From Shimia sp041624275 (lineage in GTDB: Bacteria; Pseudomonadota; Alphaproteobacteria; Rhodobacterales; Rhodobacteraceae): a stretch of 11,945 bases of DNA. The translations under genes were made by a program, and so were the position numbers. The DNA is taken from the NCBI RefSeq assembly GCF_041624275.1, contig NZ_JBFJVE010000087.1, positions 1 to 11,945 on the forward strand. The letters are read 5' to 3'. The notes under the pieces were generated by a model. The model did not search any database, was not told the DNA's origin, and saw only the letters and a list, made by a program, of their open reading frames with translations. Below, piece by piece: positions 1 to 6,740 of the stretch. Position 1 is the stretch's first letter. Every line of letters begins with the position of its first letter.

Positions 1-475
1 CCGCCAGCAGCCGTTCCTCGAACAGCGCCTTCTGGGCCCGCGCCTCTTTCGGGTCGCGCTTGATGAACACCGTGCCGGTGGCCCGCGCCAGCCAGCCGAT
101 GCCCGGCCAGGCCGCCACTTCGGCCTTGGAGACGAAATAGACCCGCTTGCGGGCATTGAGGGCAAAGATGTCGAGCCACGAAGAATGATTGGCCACCACC
201 GCGCCGCGCCGGGTCATCAGGTCGCCCCGGATGTCGAGCCGGATGCGCAGCACCACGAAGGCGCTGCGGCAGACGCTCTGGGTGATATAGGGCGTCCAGG
301 GGCGGTGAAGACCGAACAGGGGACGCTCGATCAGGCGCAGCGCAAGCAACAGGCCGAGGCCGCTGAACACGATGGTGCCGAGGACCGTGCCGCGCCAGGC
401 CACGCGCAGCCATCCGGCTGCCGTGATCGGGTGTTCAGCAGGTTCGTCCTGCTTGCTGCGCCAGGTTGAACTCAC
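1..475 (-). CDS. olsA: Lyso-ornithine lipid O-acyltransferase (PlsC family), C-terminus outside window
   Basis: Membrane acyltransferase expected to add the second, ester-linked acyl chain to lyso-ornithine lipid, completing ornithine lipid at the inner membrane. The visible N-terminal 158 residues contain a hydrophobic segment at about residues 29-50 and then the PlsC-family block I motif NHSSWLD (H-x4-D catalytic pair), followed by VFIKRDPKEAR, which fits block II. The start is a GTG whose last bases form the TGA stop of the upstream olsB gene (GTGA, 4-bp overlap), so translation is probably coupled. Sequence alone would allow a generic 1-acyl-glycerol-3-phosphate acyltransferase (plsC); pairing with olsB is what favours OlsA. 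The 3' part of the gene lies beyond base 1, so the full length cannot be judged. The family assignment is firm and the lipid specificity is inferred from context. Confidence 0.85.
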   Translation of the reverse strand, partial: MSSTWRSKQDEPAEHPITAAGWLRVAWRGTVLGTIVFSGLGLLLALRLIERPLFGLHRPWTPYITQSVCRSAFVVLRIRLDIRGDLMTRRGAVVANHSSWLDIFALNARKRVYFVSKAEVAAWPGIGWLARATGTVFIKRDPKEARAQKALFEERLLA

Positions 476-1242
476 GACCCTATCCCCTTGGTATAAATCG
501 TTTTTTGCTTTTCATTCATCCGCGCCACATCGAGGATCAGACAGACATCGGTGGTGTTGAAAGCATGGTCCACGAAGGCGCCCTCGCCGACGTAGCCGCC
601 AAGCCGCAGATAGGCCTTGATCAGCGCCGGCACGGCGCGCATCGCCCGGCGGCGGTCGATCTCGGCCTCGGGGATCAGGTCCATCGGCTGGAACGGCCTC
701 TGGCGGGCCCGCACCCGCAGCGGCCCGGGCGCCAGGTGGCGGTGGTGCAGCAGCGACAGGGCCTCGGCGAATTCCTGCGAGTCTGCGCCATGGAACGAGG
801 CGACGCCGAACAGGATTTCTATTTCGTTTTCAAGGATGTATTCCGCCAAGCCGCTCCAGAGCACGAACATGGCCGAGCCGCCGCGATAGTCCGGGTGCAG
901 ACAGCTTCGCCCCAATTCCAGCAGTTTTCGCCCCGAGGATTTCAGCGCCCCGAGGTCGTATTCGTCCTCGGAATAGAACTGCCCTGCAGCCGCGGCCCCC
1001 TGCGCGTTCAGCAGGCGATAGACGCCGACCACCCGGTCAAGCGGATCCGCCTGCAGCGCCTCGTCGATCAGGATCAGATGTTCGAAATGGGCATCGAACC
1101 GGTCCTTTTCCAGCCGGTTCGCATCGTCGACCATGGCCCCGTGCCCGCCGAGCTCTTCGACGAAGACCCGGTAGCGCAGCCGCTGCGCCGCCATGATGTC
1201 CTCGGGCGAGCGCGCCAGTCTGAGCGTGAATTTCGGGTCCAT
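472..1242 (-). CDS. olsB: L-ornithine N(alpha)-acyltransferase (first step of ornithine lipid synthesis)
   Basis: Acyltransferase of 256 aa, GNAT-like fold, that transfers a 3-hydroxyacyl chain from acyl-ACP to the alpha-amino group of ornithine to give lyso-ornithine lipid. Recognisable OlsB-family blocks are LRYRVFVEE at residues 22-30 and ELGRSCLHPDYR at 109-120, followed by the GGSAMFVLW and GVASFHGAD segments. The ATG at 1242 is chosen because the family's N-terminal block begins soon after it; the longer reading frame to 1341 runs through non-conserved sequence and through the candidate promoter. Its stop overlaps the olsA start, so the two form an operon. A related enzyme, GlsB, uses glutamine in some roseobacters, and substrate cannot be decided from sequence by eye; adjacency to an OlsA-type gene favours ornithine. 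No convincing Pho box was found upstream. Confidence 0.88.
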   Translation of the reverse strand: MDPKFTLRLARSPEDIMAAQRLRYRVFVEELGGHGAMVDDANRLEKDRFDAHFEHLILIDEALQADPLDRVVGVYRLLNAQGAAAAGQFYSEDEYDLGALKSSGRKLLELGRSCLHPDYRGGSAMFVLWSGLAEYILENEIEILFGVASFHGADSQEFAEALSLLHHRHLAPGPLRVRARQRPFQPMDLIPEAEIDRRRAMRAVPALIKAYLRLGGYVGEGAFVDHAFNTTDVCLILDVARMNEKQKTIYTKGIGS

Positions 1243-1279
1243 TCGGCTGCGATGTCCAAGGCGGTGTCTGTTGGCGCCA

Positions 1280-1308
1280 CTCTTAGTGCCGCACCGGCAT
1301 TTTGGCAA
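1280..1308 (-). promoter_or_regulatory. Candidate sigma70-type promoter for olsBA
   Basis: On the minus strand TTGCCA (1303-1308, five of six matches to the -35 consensus) is followed after 17 bases by TAAGAG (1280-1285, a weak -10). Transcription would begin near 1273, leaving a leader of about 30 bases before olsB. It lies in the only gap between the DUF3553 gene and olsB. This is inference from consensus matching. Confidence 0.4.
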
Positions 1309-1374
1309 CAACCGGGCAGCGGGGGTGACGCGAAGACACAATCTCAGGTTGCGTTACGGCGTCGATCCACTACC

Positions 1375-1554
1375 CTAATCGAAAACCGGCTCGAGAAGGA
1401 CGCGAAACCCGTTGATCACCACCTTGCCCTGTTCGCGGAAGTTCACCGAGATCTTGCCGTTGATGTTGGACTGCACCTGCCCGGTGCCCCAGTCGGGCTG
1501 CTCGGGGTGGCGCACCAGCATGCCGGGTTGCAGAAATGCGTTCAAGTCTTCCAT
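1375..1554 (-). CDS. DUF3553 family small protein
   Basis: Small acidic protein of 59 aa with the DUF3553 pattern: an N-terminal MEDLNAFLQPGMLVRHP, then WGTGQVQS at residues 22-29 and a beta-rich region ending GKVVINGFRVLLEPVFD. The fold suggests a short SH3-like or Tudor-like barrel, resembling the small domain found at the end of some UvrD-type helicases; its cellular role is not known to me. The ATG at 1554 is chosen because the frame upstream of it would run into the chpT coding region and is proline-rich and unlike the family. It diverges from chpT with 29 bases between start codons, so each gene's promoter must lie inside the other's 5' coding region or be shared. There is no recognisable signal peptide or membrane segment. 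Confidence 0.8.
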   Translation of the reverse strand: MEDLNAFLQPGMLVRHPEQPDWGTGQVQSNINGKISVNFREQGKVVINGFRVLLEPVFD

Positions 1555-1572
1555 CGGGGGCCTGTCAGTTGC

Positions 1573-1577
1573 GGGAG
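1573..1577 (+). promoter_or_regulatory. Ribosome binding site that decides the chpT start
   Basis: GGGAG sits 6 bases ahead of a TTG at 1584. This spacing is the reason for preferring the TTG over the in-frame ATG at 1536, which lies inside the divergent DUF3553 gene and has no comparable site. Confidence 0.55.
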
Positions 1578-1583
1578 CGGATA

Positions 1584-2171
1584 TTGGCACAGGATAAACC
1601 GGATTTCTCGGCATTGGTAGGGTCGCGCATCTGTCACGACCTGATCAGCCCGATCGGCGCCATCGGCAACGGTCTTGAGTTGATGCGCCTGACCGGACAG
1701 GGCGACACGCCGGAAATCGCGCTGATTTCCGCCAGCGCCGGCGATGCCAGCGCCCGGATCCGGTTCTACCGCATCGCCTTCGGACAGGGCGGGCGCGGGC
1801 AGAAGGTCGCCAACGGCGAATTGCGCCCCCTTCTTGCCGCCCTCTCGGAAGGGGCGCGGGTGCGGCTGCGCTGCCAGCATGACGGCGACGTCGCGCGGGA
1901 CGAACTCAGGGCGGTGTTCCTGGCGATGATGTGCGTCGAAAGCGCCCTGCCCCGTGGCGGCACGGTGACGATGCGCGCCAGCGGCGGACGCTGGGTGATC
2001 GCCGCCGCAGACTGCCCGGCACCGCCGAAACCCTGGGCCGAGCTTGCCGGCGAGGGGCTGACTCCGGGCCCCGGACAGGTCGAGTTCGCGCTGCTGCCGC
2101 AGGTGGTCGCCGACCTCGGGCGGCAGTTGAGCATCGCGCAGCCCGAGGGCGGGCTGGAGATTTCGTTCTGA
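1584..2171 (+). CDS. chpT: ChpT histidine phosphotransferase (CckA-ChpT-CtrA phosphorelay)
   Basis: Cytoplasmic dimeric phosphotransferase that passes phosphate from the hybrid kinase CckA to CtrA (and CpdR in Caulobacter). From the TTG start the protein has 195 aa. The phosphoacceptor helix is near the N-terminus, SRICHDLISPIGAIGNGLEL, with the likely phosphorylated histidine at residue 18, and the remainder resembles a degenerate HATPase-like domain (DUF2328/HPTransfase). The TTG at 1584 is chosen for its good ribosome binding site and because it lies just outside the divergent DUF3553 gene; starting at ATG 1536 would add 16 residues. It is the only protein gene on the plus strand and converges on proA with 16 bases between stops. 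In Rhodobacterales this relay typically controls motility and gene transfer agents rather than being essential; that role is family knowledge, not shown here. Confidence 0.88.
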   Translation: MAQDKPDFSALVGSRICHDLISPIGAIGNGLELMRLTGQGDTPEIALISASAGDASARIRFYRIAFGQGGRGQKVANGELRPLLAALSEGARVRLRCQHDGDVARDELRAVFLAMMCVESALPRGGTVTMRASGGRWVIAAADCPAPPKPWAELAGEGLTPGPGQVEFALLPQVVADLGRQLSIAQPEGGLEISF

Positions 2172-2177
2172 TCGGCG

Positions 2178-2197
2178 GCGCGGCCGGTCAGCCGCGC
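2178..2197. terminator. Hairpin at the chpT/proA convergence
   Basis: GCGCGGC and GCCGCGC form a perfect 7-bp stem with a 6-base loop that contains the proA stop codon. It sits where the two convergent genes meet and could limit readthrough in both directions, but neither strand has a T tract after it, so intrinsic termination is uncertain. Confidence 0.3.
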
Positions 2198-3453
2198 ACC
2201 GTGCCGTCGCCCTCGACCAGATATTTGAAACTGGTCAGCTGCGCCGCCCCCACCGGGCCCCGGGCATGCATCTTGCCGGTGGCGATGCCGATCTCGGCGC
2301 CCATGCCGAACTCGCCGCCATCGGCGAACTGGGTCGAGGCATTGCGCATCAGGATGGCGCTGTCGACACGTTCGAAGAATCGCGCCGCGGCGGCGTCATC
2401 CTCGGTGAGGATGCAATCGGTGTGGTCGGACCCATACTGGCGGATATGGGCGATGGCGCCGTCGATGTCCTCGACCACGCGGGCGGCGATATCCATGTCG
2501 AGATATTCGCGGCCCCAGTCGGCCTCGGTGGCGGCAACCGTGCCCGCGATGTGCTGCAAAGCCTCATCGGCGTGCACCCGCACCCCGGCCGCCAGCAGCG
2601 CCTCGATCACCGATTTGCCGAGCCCCTCGACGAGGTCGCGATGCACCAGCAGGCATTCCGCCGCGCCGCAGATGCCGGTGCGCCGGGTCTTGGCGTTCAG
2701 CACCACGTCGAGCGCCTTCTGCGCATCGGCGGCCCGGTCGAGATAGACATGCACGATGCCTTCGAGATGGGCAAAGACCGGCACCCGCGCCTCGCGCTGC
2801 ACCAGCCCGACCAGCCCCTTGCCGCCGCGCGGCACGATGACGTCGACCGTGTCGACCATGGTCAGGAGCGCCTGCACCGCGGCCCGGTCGCGGGTCGGCA
2901 CCAGCTGGATCGCATGTTCGGGCAGCGCGGCGCTTTTCAGCCCCTCAACCAGACAGGCATGGATGGCGGCCGAGGAATGGAAGCTTTCCGAACCGCCGCG
3001 CAGGATCACCGCATTGCCGGACTTGAGGCAGAGCGCCCCGGCGTCGGCGGTGACGTTGGGCCGGCTTTCATAGATCACCCCGACCACGCCCAGGGGCGTG
3101 CGCACGCGTTTGATGTGCAGCCCGCTGGGGCGATCCCATTGTTCCAGCAATTCACCGACGGGATCGGGCTGTTCGGCCACCGCACGCAACCCGTCGACAA
3201 TGCCGCGAATACGGGTTTCATCCAGCATCAGCCGGTCCATCATCGCCGCCGAGAGCCCCTTGTCGCGGCCGAATTCGAGATCCTTGGCATTGGCCTCGAT
3301 GATCTCGGCGCGACGCGCCCAAACCGCATCGGCAGCCCCGATCAGGGCGGCGTGCTTGCGTTCGGCCGAGGCAAAGGCCAGCTCAGCGCTTGCAGCTTTG
3401 GCGTTGGCACCAATTTCAGCCATCAGGGCGGGGATATCTGCGATGTCTTTCAT
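2188..3453 (-). CDS. proA: Gamma-glutamyl phosphate reductase
   Basis: NADPH-dependent reduction of L-glutamyl 5-phosphate to glutamate 5-semialdehyde, the second step of proline synthesis. The 421-aa product has the usual family length. ESRPNVTADAGALCLKSGNA at 129-148 belongs to the cofactor and substrate region, TGICGAAE at 259-266 carries the likely catalytic Cys262, and the family signature V-x5-A-I-x-H-I-x2-YGSDHTD-x-I spans 327-348. The ATG at 3453 is chosen because the protein then begins as homologues do (MKDIADIPALM) and an AAAGGA ribosome binding site lies upstream; the open frame continues to 3540 but crosses the intergenic repeat and overlaps proB. It follows proB in the same direction after 70 bases, the expected proB-proA pathway pair. 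Confidence 0.97.
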   Translation of the reverse strand: MKDIADIPALMAEIGANAKAASAELAFASAERKHAALIGAADAVWARRAEIIEANAKDLEFGRDKGLSAAMMDRLMLDETRIRGIVDGLRAVAEQPDPVGELLEQWDRPSGLHIKRVRTPLGVVGVIYESRPNVTADAGALCLKSGNAVILRGGSESFHSSAAIHACLVEGLKSAALPEHAIQLVPTRDRAAVQALLTMVDTVDVIVPRGGKGLVGLVQREARVPVFAHLEGIVHVYLDRAADAQKALDVVLNAKTRRTGICGAAECLLVHRDLVEGLGKSVIEALLAAGVRVHADEALQHIAGTVAATEADWGREYLDMDIAARVVEDIDGAIAHIRQYGSDHTDCILTEDDAAAARFFERVDSAILMRNASTQFADGGEFGMGAEIGIATGKMHARGPVGAAQLTSFKYLVEGDGTVRG

Positions 3454-3489
3454 GCGCCTGGTCCTTTGCGAGTGCGGATGCCGCGGGAT

Positions 3490-3522
3490 GCCTCCGGCGG
3501 AAGTATTTTTAGCAAGATGAAG
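3490..3522. repeat. Repeat-like intergenic element between proB and proA
   Basis: On the plus strand this reads GCCTCCGGCGGAAGTATTTT followed by TAGCAAGATGAAG. From memory, close variants (CCTCCGGCGGGAGTATTTTT, then GGCCAGATGAAG) occur many times between genes in Rhodobacteraceae genomes, which is why it is called a repeat; only one copy is in this window. The GC-rich imperfect hairpin followed by a T run resembles a short intrinsic terminator, but it faces the plus strand, opposite to the proB-proA transcript. A genome-wide count is needed to confirm its repeat status. Confidence 0.45.
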
Positions 3523-3523
3523 C

Positions 3524-4630
3524 CTAGAGCGCCATATCATCCCGGTGAATCAAGGCGGTGCGGCCGGGATAGCCGAGCAGGGATTCGATCTGCGAGCTGT
3601 GGCAGCCCTTGATGCGGTCGGCCTCGGGCGCGGCATAGGCGACCAGCCCCTGGCCCAGCTTGTGGCCGTCGGGGCCGAGAATCGCCACCGGATCGCCGCG
3701 CGAGAAATCGCCGGCGACGCGGGTGACCCCGGCGCCGAGCAGGCTGTTGCCGCCCTTCAGGGCGCTGACGGCGCCGGCATCGACGGTGATCTCGCCCTGC
3801 GGTTTCATCGAGCCGATCCAGCGCTTGCGCGCCTGCTGCGGCGTGCCCTTGGCGGTGAACCAGGTGGCGTTGGCACCCTGTTCCAGCGCCTGTAGCGGGC
3901 GCTGGGTGCTGCCCTCGGTGATGACCATGGCGCAGCCGCCCATGGTGGCGGTCTTGGCGGCGAGAAGCTTGGTGATCATGCCGCCCTTGGACAGGCCCGA
4001 GGTGCCCTCGCCGGCCATGGCCTCGATCTCGGGGGTGATCTCGTCGATCACCTCATAACGCCGCGCATCCGGGTTGGTCATCGGGTTGTCGGAATAAAAG
4101 CCGTCGACATCCGACAGCAGCACCAGGAGATCGGCGCCGGTGGTCAGCGCCACCTGGGCCGCCAGCCGGTCGTTGTCGCCATAGCGGATCTCGTCGGTGG
4201 CGACGGTGTCGTTCTCGTTGACGATCGGCACCACGCCGAGGCCCAGAAGCTGCGCCATGGTGGCGCGCGAGTTGAGATAGCGGCGGCGGTTGGCGCTGTC
4301 TTCCAGGGTCACCAGCACCTGGGCGGTGGTGATACCATGCGGTGCCAGCACATCCTCGTAGGCGCGCGCCAGGCGGATCTGGCCGACGGCGGCGGCGGCC
4401 TGCGACTGTTCCAGCGGCAGGTCGCGGGCCTTGAGTTTCAGCACCCCGCGCCCGAGCGCGATCGAGCCCGAGGAGACCAGCACCACATCGGTGCCCCGGG
4501 CCTTCAGCAAGGCGACGTCGCGGGCCAGCCCGTGCAGCCAGTCGCGGCGCAGATCGCCGCTGGTGCGGTCGACCAGAAGCGCCGAGCCGATCTTGACCAC
4601 GACGCGCCTGGCATCGCTCAGGGTTGCCAT
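3524..4630 (-). CDS. proB: Glutamate 5-kinase with C-terminal PUA domain
   Basis: ATP-dependent phosphorylation of L-glutamate at the gamma carboxylate, the committed and normally proline-inhibited step of proline synthesis. The 368-aa protein shows the amino-acid-kinase domain (VVVKIGSALLV at 10-20, LVSSGSIALGRG at 51-62, VPIVNENDTV at 134-143, LLSDVDGFYSDNP at 171-183, SGLSKGGMITKL at 211-222) and then a PUA domain at about 277-350, the long form of the enzyme. The ATG at 4630 has a GAGGAG ribosome binding site 8 bases upstream, itself inside the end of obgE. It overlaps obgE by 13 bases, so translation is likely coupled. The open frame extends far upstream through obgE in another frame; that extension is arginine- and proline-rich and is not part of the protein. 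Confidence 0.97.
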   Translation of the reverse strand: MATLSDARRVVVKIGSALLVDRTSGDLRRDWLHGLARDVALLKARGTDVVLVSSGSIALGRGVLKLKARDLPLEQSQAAAAVGQIRLARAYEDVLAPHGITTAQVLVTLEDSANRRRYLNSRATMAQLLGLGVVPIVNENDTVATDEIRYGDNDRLAAQVALTTGADLLVLLSDVDGFYSDNPMTNPDARRYEVIDEITPEIEAMAGEGTSGLSKGGMITKLLAAKTATMGGCAMVITEGSTQRPLQALEQGANATWFTAKGTPQQARKRWIGSMKPQGEITVDAGAVSALKGGNSLLGAGVTRVAGDFSRGDPVAILGPDGHKLGQGLVAYAAPEADRIKGCHSSQIESLLGYPGRTALIHRDDMAL

Positions 4631-5655
4631 GCTTCGGGCTCCTCGGTGCCGCGTTTCTGGCGCAGGCGGTCGGCGTCGATCCGGGATCTCAGGGTGCGCA
4701 GCACCTCGGTCAGCCCCTCGTGGCTGACCCCGGACATCAGCATCACCTCGACGCCGGTGGCCTCGCGGATCTCGTCGCGGATGAAGGCGCGTTCCTCGTC
4801 GTCCAGCGTGTCGATCTTGTTGAGCACCGTGACCCGCGGCTTGTCGGCGAGGAAACCGCCGTAGTTCTCGATCTCGCGGATGATGGTCTGCATGTCTTCG
4901 ACCGGCGAGCCGGAGGTGCCGTCGATCAGGTGCAGCAGCACCGCGCAGCGCTCGACATGGCCGAGGAAGAGATCGCCGAGGCCGCGCCCCTCGGAGGCGC
5001 CCTCGATCAGGCCGGGAATATCGGCGACGACGAATTCGACATTGTCGACCCCGACCACCCCGAGATTGGGATGCAGCGTGGTAAAGGGGTAATCGGCCAC
5101 CTTGGGGCGCGCGTTCGAGGTCGCGGCGAGAAAGGTCGACTTGCCCGCATTGGGCAGGCCCAGAAGACCGACATCGGCGATCAGCTTGAGACGCAGCCAC
5201 AGGGTGCGCTCGACCCCCGGCAGGCCGGGGTTGGCGCGGCGCGGCGCCTGGTTGGTCGAGGTTTTGAAATGCAGGTTGCCGAAGCCGCCGTTGCCGCCCT
5301 TGGCCAGCAGCACCCGCTGGCCGACCTCGGTCAGATCGGCAACCACCGTTTCCTGATCCTCGTCGAGGATCTCGGTGCCCACTGCCACCCGCAGCACGAT
5401 GTCGTCGCCGGTCTTGCCGGTGCGTTGCTGGCCCATGCCGGGGCGGCCGTTCTCGGCGAAGAAATGCTGCTGGTAGCGGAAGTCGATCAGCGTGTTCAGC
5501 CCTTCGACCGCCTCGGCCCAGACATTGCCGCCATTGCCGCCGTCGCCGCCGTCGGGGCCGCCGTATTCGATGTATTTTTCGCGCCGGAAGGACACGCAGC
5601 CGCCGCCGCCGCTGCCCGAGCGGATGTAGACCTTGGCCAAATCAAGAAATTTCAT
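4618..5655 (-). CDS. obgE: Obg/CgtA family ribosome-associated GTPase
   Basis: Essential GTPase that binds the 50S subunit, acts in late large-subunit assembly and links it to the stringent response. The 345-aa protein has the glycine-rich Obg fold at residues 1-158 (SGSGGGGCVSFRREKYIEYG, PDGGDGGNGG) followed by the G domain: G1 GLPNAGKST at 166-174, G3 DIPG at 212-215, G4 NKID at 279-282 and G5-like SGVS at 308-311. It stops soon after the G domain and lacks the extra C-terminal OCT domain of some Gram-positive forms. The start ATG lies inside the end of the preceding GNAT gene (14-bp overlap) and its stop overlaps proB. Its nearness to rplU-rpmA is the classic rplU-rpmA-obgE arrangement, here interrupted by lysE and two acetyltransferase genes. 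Confidence 0.98.
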   Translation of the reverse strand: MKFLDLAKVYIRSGSGGGGCVSFRREKYIEYGGPDGGDGGNGGNVWAEAVEGLNTLIDFRYQQHFFAENGRPGMGQQRTGKTGDDIVLRVAVGTEILDEDQETVVADLTEVGQRVLLAKGGNGGFGNLHFKTSTNQAPRRANPGLPGVERTLWLRLKLIADVGLLGLPNAGKSTFLAATSNARPKVADYPFTTLHPNLGVVGVDNVEFVVADIPGLIEGASEGRGLGDLFLGHVERCAVLLHLIDGTSGSPVEDMQTIIREIENYGGFLADKPRVTVLNKIDTLDDEERAFIRDEIREATGVEVMLMSGVSHEGLTEVLRTLRSRIDADRLRQKRGTEEPEAWQP

Positions 5656-6184
5656 CGTGCTGTGCCTTATGTGCCTGCCGTGTCAGCCGGTATACCCTGC
5701 TGGCCCCGGCTTCAACCCTTGCCGACGAGCGGCAGGTCGATTGCCCGGCCTCGACGAAGCCGGATTTCCGTAAAACCGCGCCCGAGGCGGGGTTGTCTTC
5801 AAGATGCTCGGCCGTCACCTCGGCAAGGTCGGAAAACCGGCCGAAGACGAAATCGAGCAGCGCCTCCAGCGCTTCGCTGGCATAGCCCCGGCCCCAGCAG
5901 TCGGGGGTCAGGAAAAAGGACAGCGCCGGCGGCCTGCCCTCGAGGCCGATGGCCCCGATCAGCCGGTTGTCGCTGTCGAAAACGCCAAAGCGGAAATCCG
6001 GCAGCCCGCGCCAAGCGCCGGCCGCGACCCAGGCCCGCACCGCGTCAAGGTGCCAGGGCAGCGGGATCGAGGCCATCATCCGCGCCACCTCGGGCCGGTT
6101 GCCGATCTGTTGCAGAGCGGCGAGGTCGACCTCGCGGAAGGGGCGCAGCGTCAGCCGCCCGGTGCTGAGCAAGAGACCGGCCAT
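5642..6184 (-). CDS. GNAT family N-acetyltransferase (RimJ/RimL-like), copy 1
   Basis: Acetyl-CoA-dependent N-acetyltransferase of 180 aa; substrate unknown. It begins with the RimJ/RimL-type strand TGRLTLRPFREVD, has an acetyl-CoA loop DCWGRGYASEAL (the Q/RxxGxG/A-like site), and ends with EDNPASGAVLRKSGF, the typical GNAT motif B helix. It is clearly related to the next gene upstream: both share the VARM..SIP.P segment near the N-terminus and the DNPAS..VL...GF segment near the end, suggesting tandem duplication. Its start shares a base with the stop of that gene (TGATG) and its end overlaps obgE by 14 bases, so it is embedded in the obgE operon. A ribosomal protein or small-molecule target is possible; neither is shown. 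Confidence 0.9.
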   Translation of the reverse strand: MAGLLLSTGRLTLRPFREVDLAALQQIGNRPEVARMMASIPLPWHLDAVRAWVAAGAWRGLPDFRFGVFDSDNRLIGAIGLEGRPPALSFFLTPDCWGRGYASEALEALLDFVFGRFSDLAEVTAEHLEDNPASGAVLRKSGFVEAGQSTCRSSARVEAGASRVYRLTRQAHKAQHDEIS

Positions 6185-6726
6185 CAGCCGGTCAGCTTCA
6201 GCGAATAGGTCCAGGTCGGCACCGCCGCGTTGCGCGCCACCGAGAAGCTTTCGGCATCGCCGAGATACTGGAAGCCGCAGTTGGTCAGCACCCGCGCCGA
6301 GGCCGGGTTGTCCTGGAACACGGCGGCGAAGATCGTGTCGCTCTGCATCGGGTTGGCACCGATCAGCGCCCGCACCGCCTCGGAGGCGAGGCCGGTGTTC
6401 CAGAAGGCCGGCGCCACCCAGTAGCCAATCTCGACCTTGCCAAGGTCGACCCGTTTGAGCCCGATGATGCCCATGATCTCGGAGCCGCCCGCGGCGCTGC
6501 CGTCGATCGCCCAGACATCCTCGAGCCGGTCGTCGGCGCGGGCGCGGGCGATATAGGCCTCGACACTGCCCGGCGGCAGCGGATGCGGGATCGAACTGGT
6601 CATCCGGGCCACCGCCTCGTCGCCGGCATACATCTCGATCAGCCCCTGATCCGAGCGCCGCAGCGGGCGCAGCACGAAGCGCTCGGCCTCGACCACGGGC
6701 TGGTTCACGATCAAGTCGTGTTTCAT
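6184..6726 (-). CDS. GNAT family N-acetyltransferase (RimJ/RimL-like), copy 2
   Basis: Acetyl-CoA-dependent N-acetyltransferase of 180 aa; substrate unknown. Visible features are the opening strand AERFVLRPLRRSD, the central IGIIGLKRVD-like beta segment (MGIIGLKRVDLGKVEIGYWV), the cofactor loop AFWNTGLASEAVRAL, and the DNPASARVLTNCGF helix. The ATG at 6726 has an excellent AGGAGG site that begins inside the stop of lysE. The cofactor loop reads NTGLAS where its neighbour has GRGYAS, so it keeps the small glycine turn but differs in charge. Same length and the same landmarks as the following GNAT gene point to paralogy. The open frame extends far upstream, but that part is a shadow of the lysE gene. 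Confidence 0.9.
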   Translation of the reverse strand: MKHDLIVNQPVVEAERFVLRPLRRSDQGLIEMYAGDEAVARMTSSIPHPLPPGSVEAYIARARADDRLEDVWAIDGSAAGGSEIMGIIGLKRVDLGKVEIGYWVAPAFWNTGLASEAVRALIGANPMQSDTIFAAVFQDNPASARVLTNCGFQYLGDAESFSVARNAAVPTWTYSLKLTG

Positions 6727-6740
6727 TCTGCCTGTCCTCC

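Noticed and set aside
1243..1374. Possible Pho box upstream of olsB
   Set aside because: The best stretch (GTGTCTTCGCGTCACC, minus strand) matches one half-site of the CTGTCAT direct repeat only loosely and lacks the second.
466..1620. 384-aa plus-strand open frame opposite olsB and DUF3553
   Set aside because: Covers two minus-strand genes and the olsB promoter region; composition is unlike a real protein.
2266..3612. 448-aa plus-strand open frame opposite proA
   Set aside because: Shadow of proA; no recognisable motif, and proA on the other strand has its full signature.
4631..5200. Long N-terminal extension of the proB open frame
   Set aside because: Runs in another frame through obgE, is Arg/Pro-rich, and the conserved kinase N-terminus begins at the ATG at 4630 with a good ribosome binding site.
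4624..6168. 514-aa plus-strand open frame opposite obgE and the first GNAT gene
   Set aside because: Antisense shadow created by high GC codon use; its translation is rich in Arg, Pro, Gly, His and Gln with no domain, while the minus strand holds intact conserved genes.
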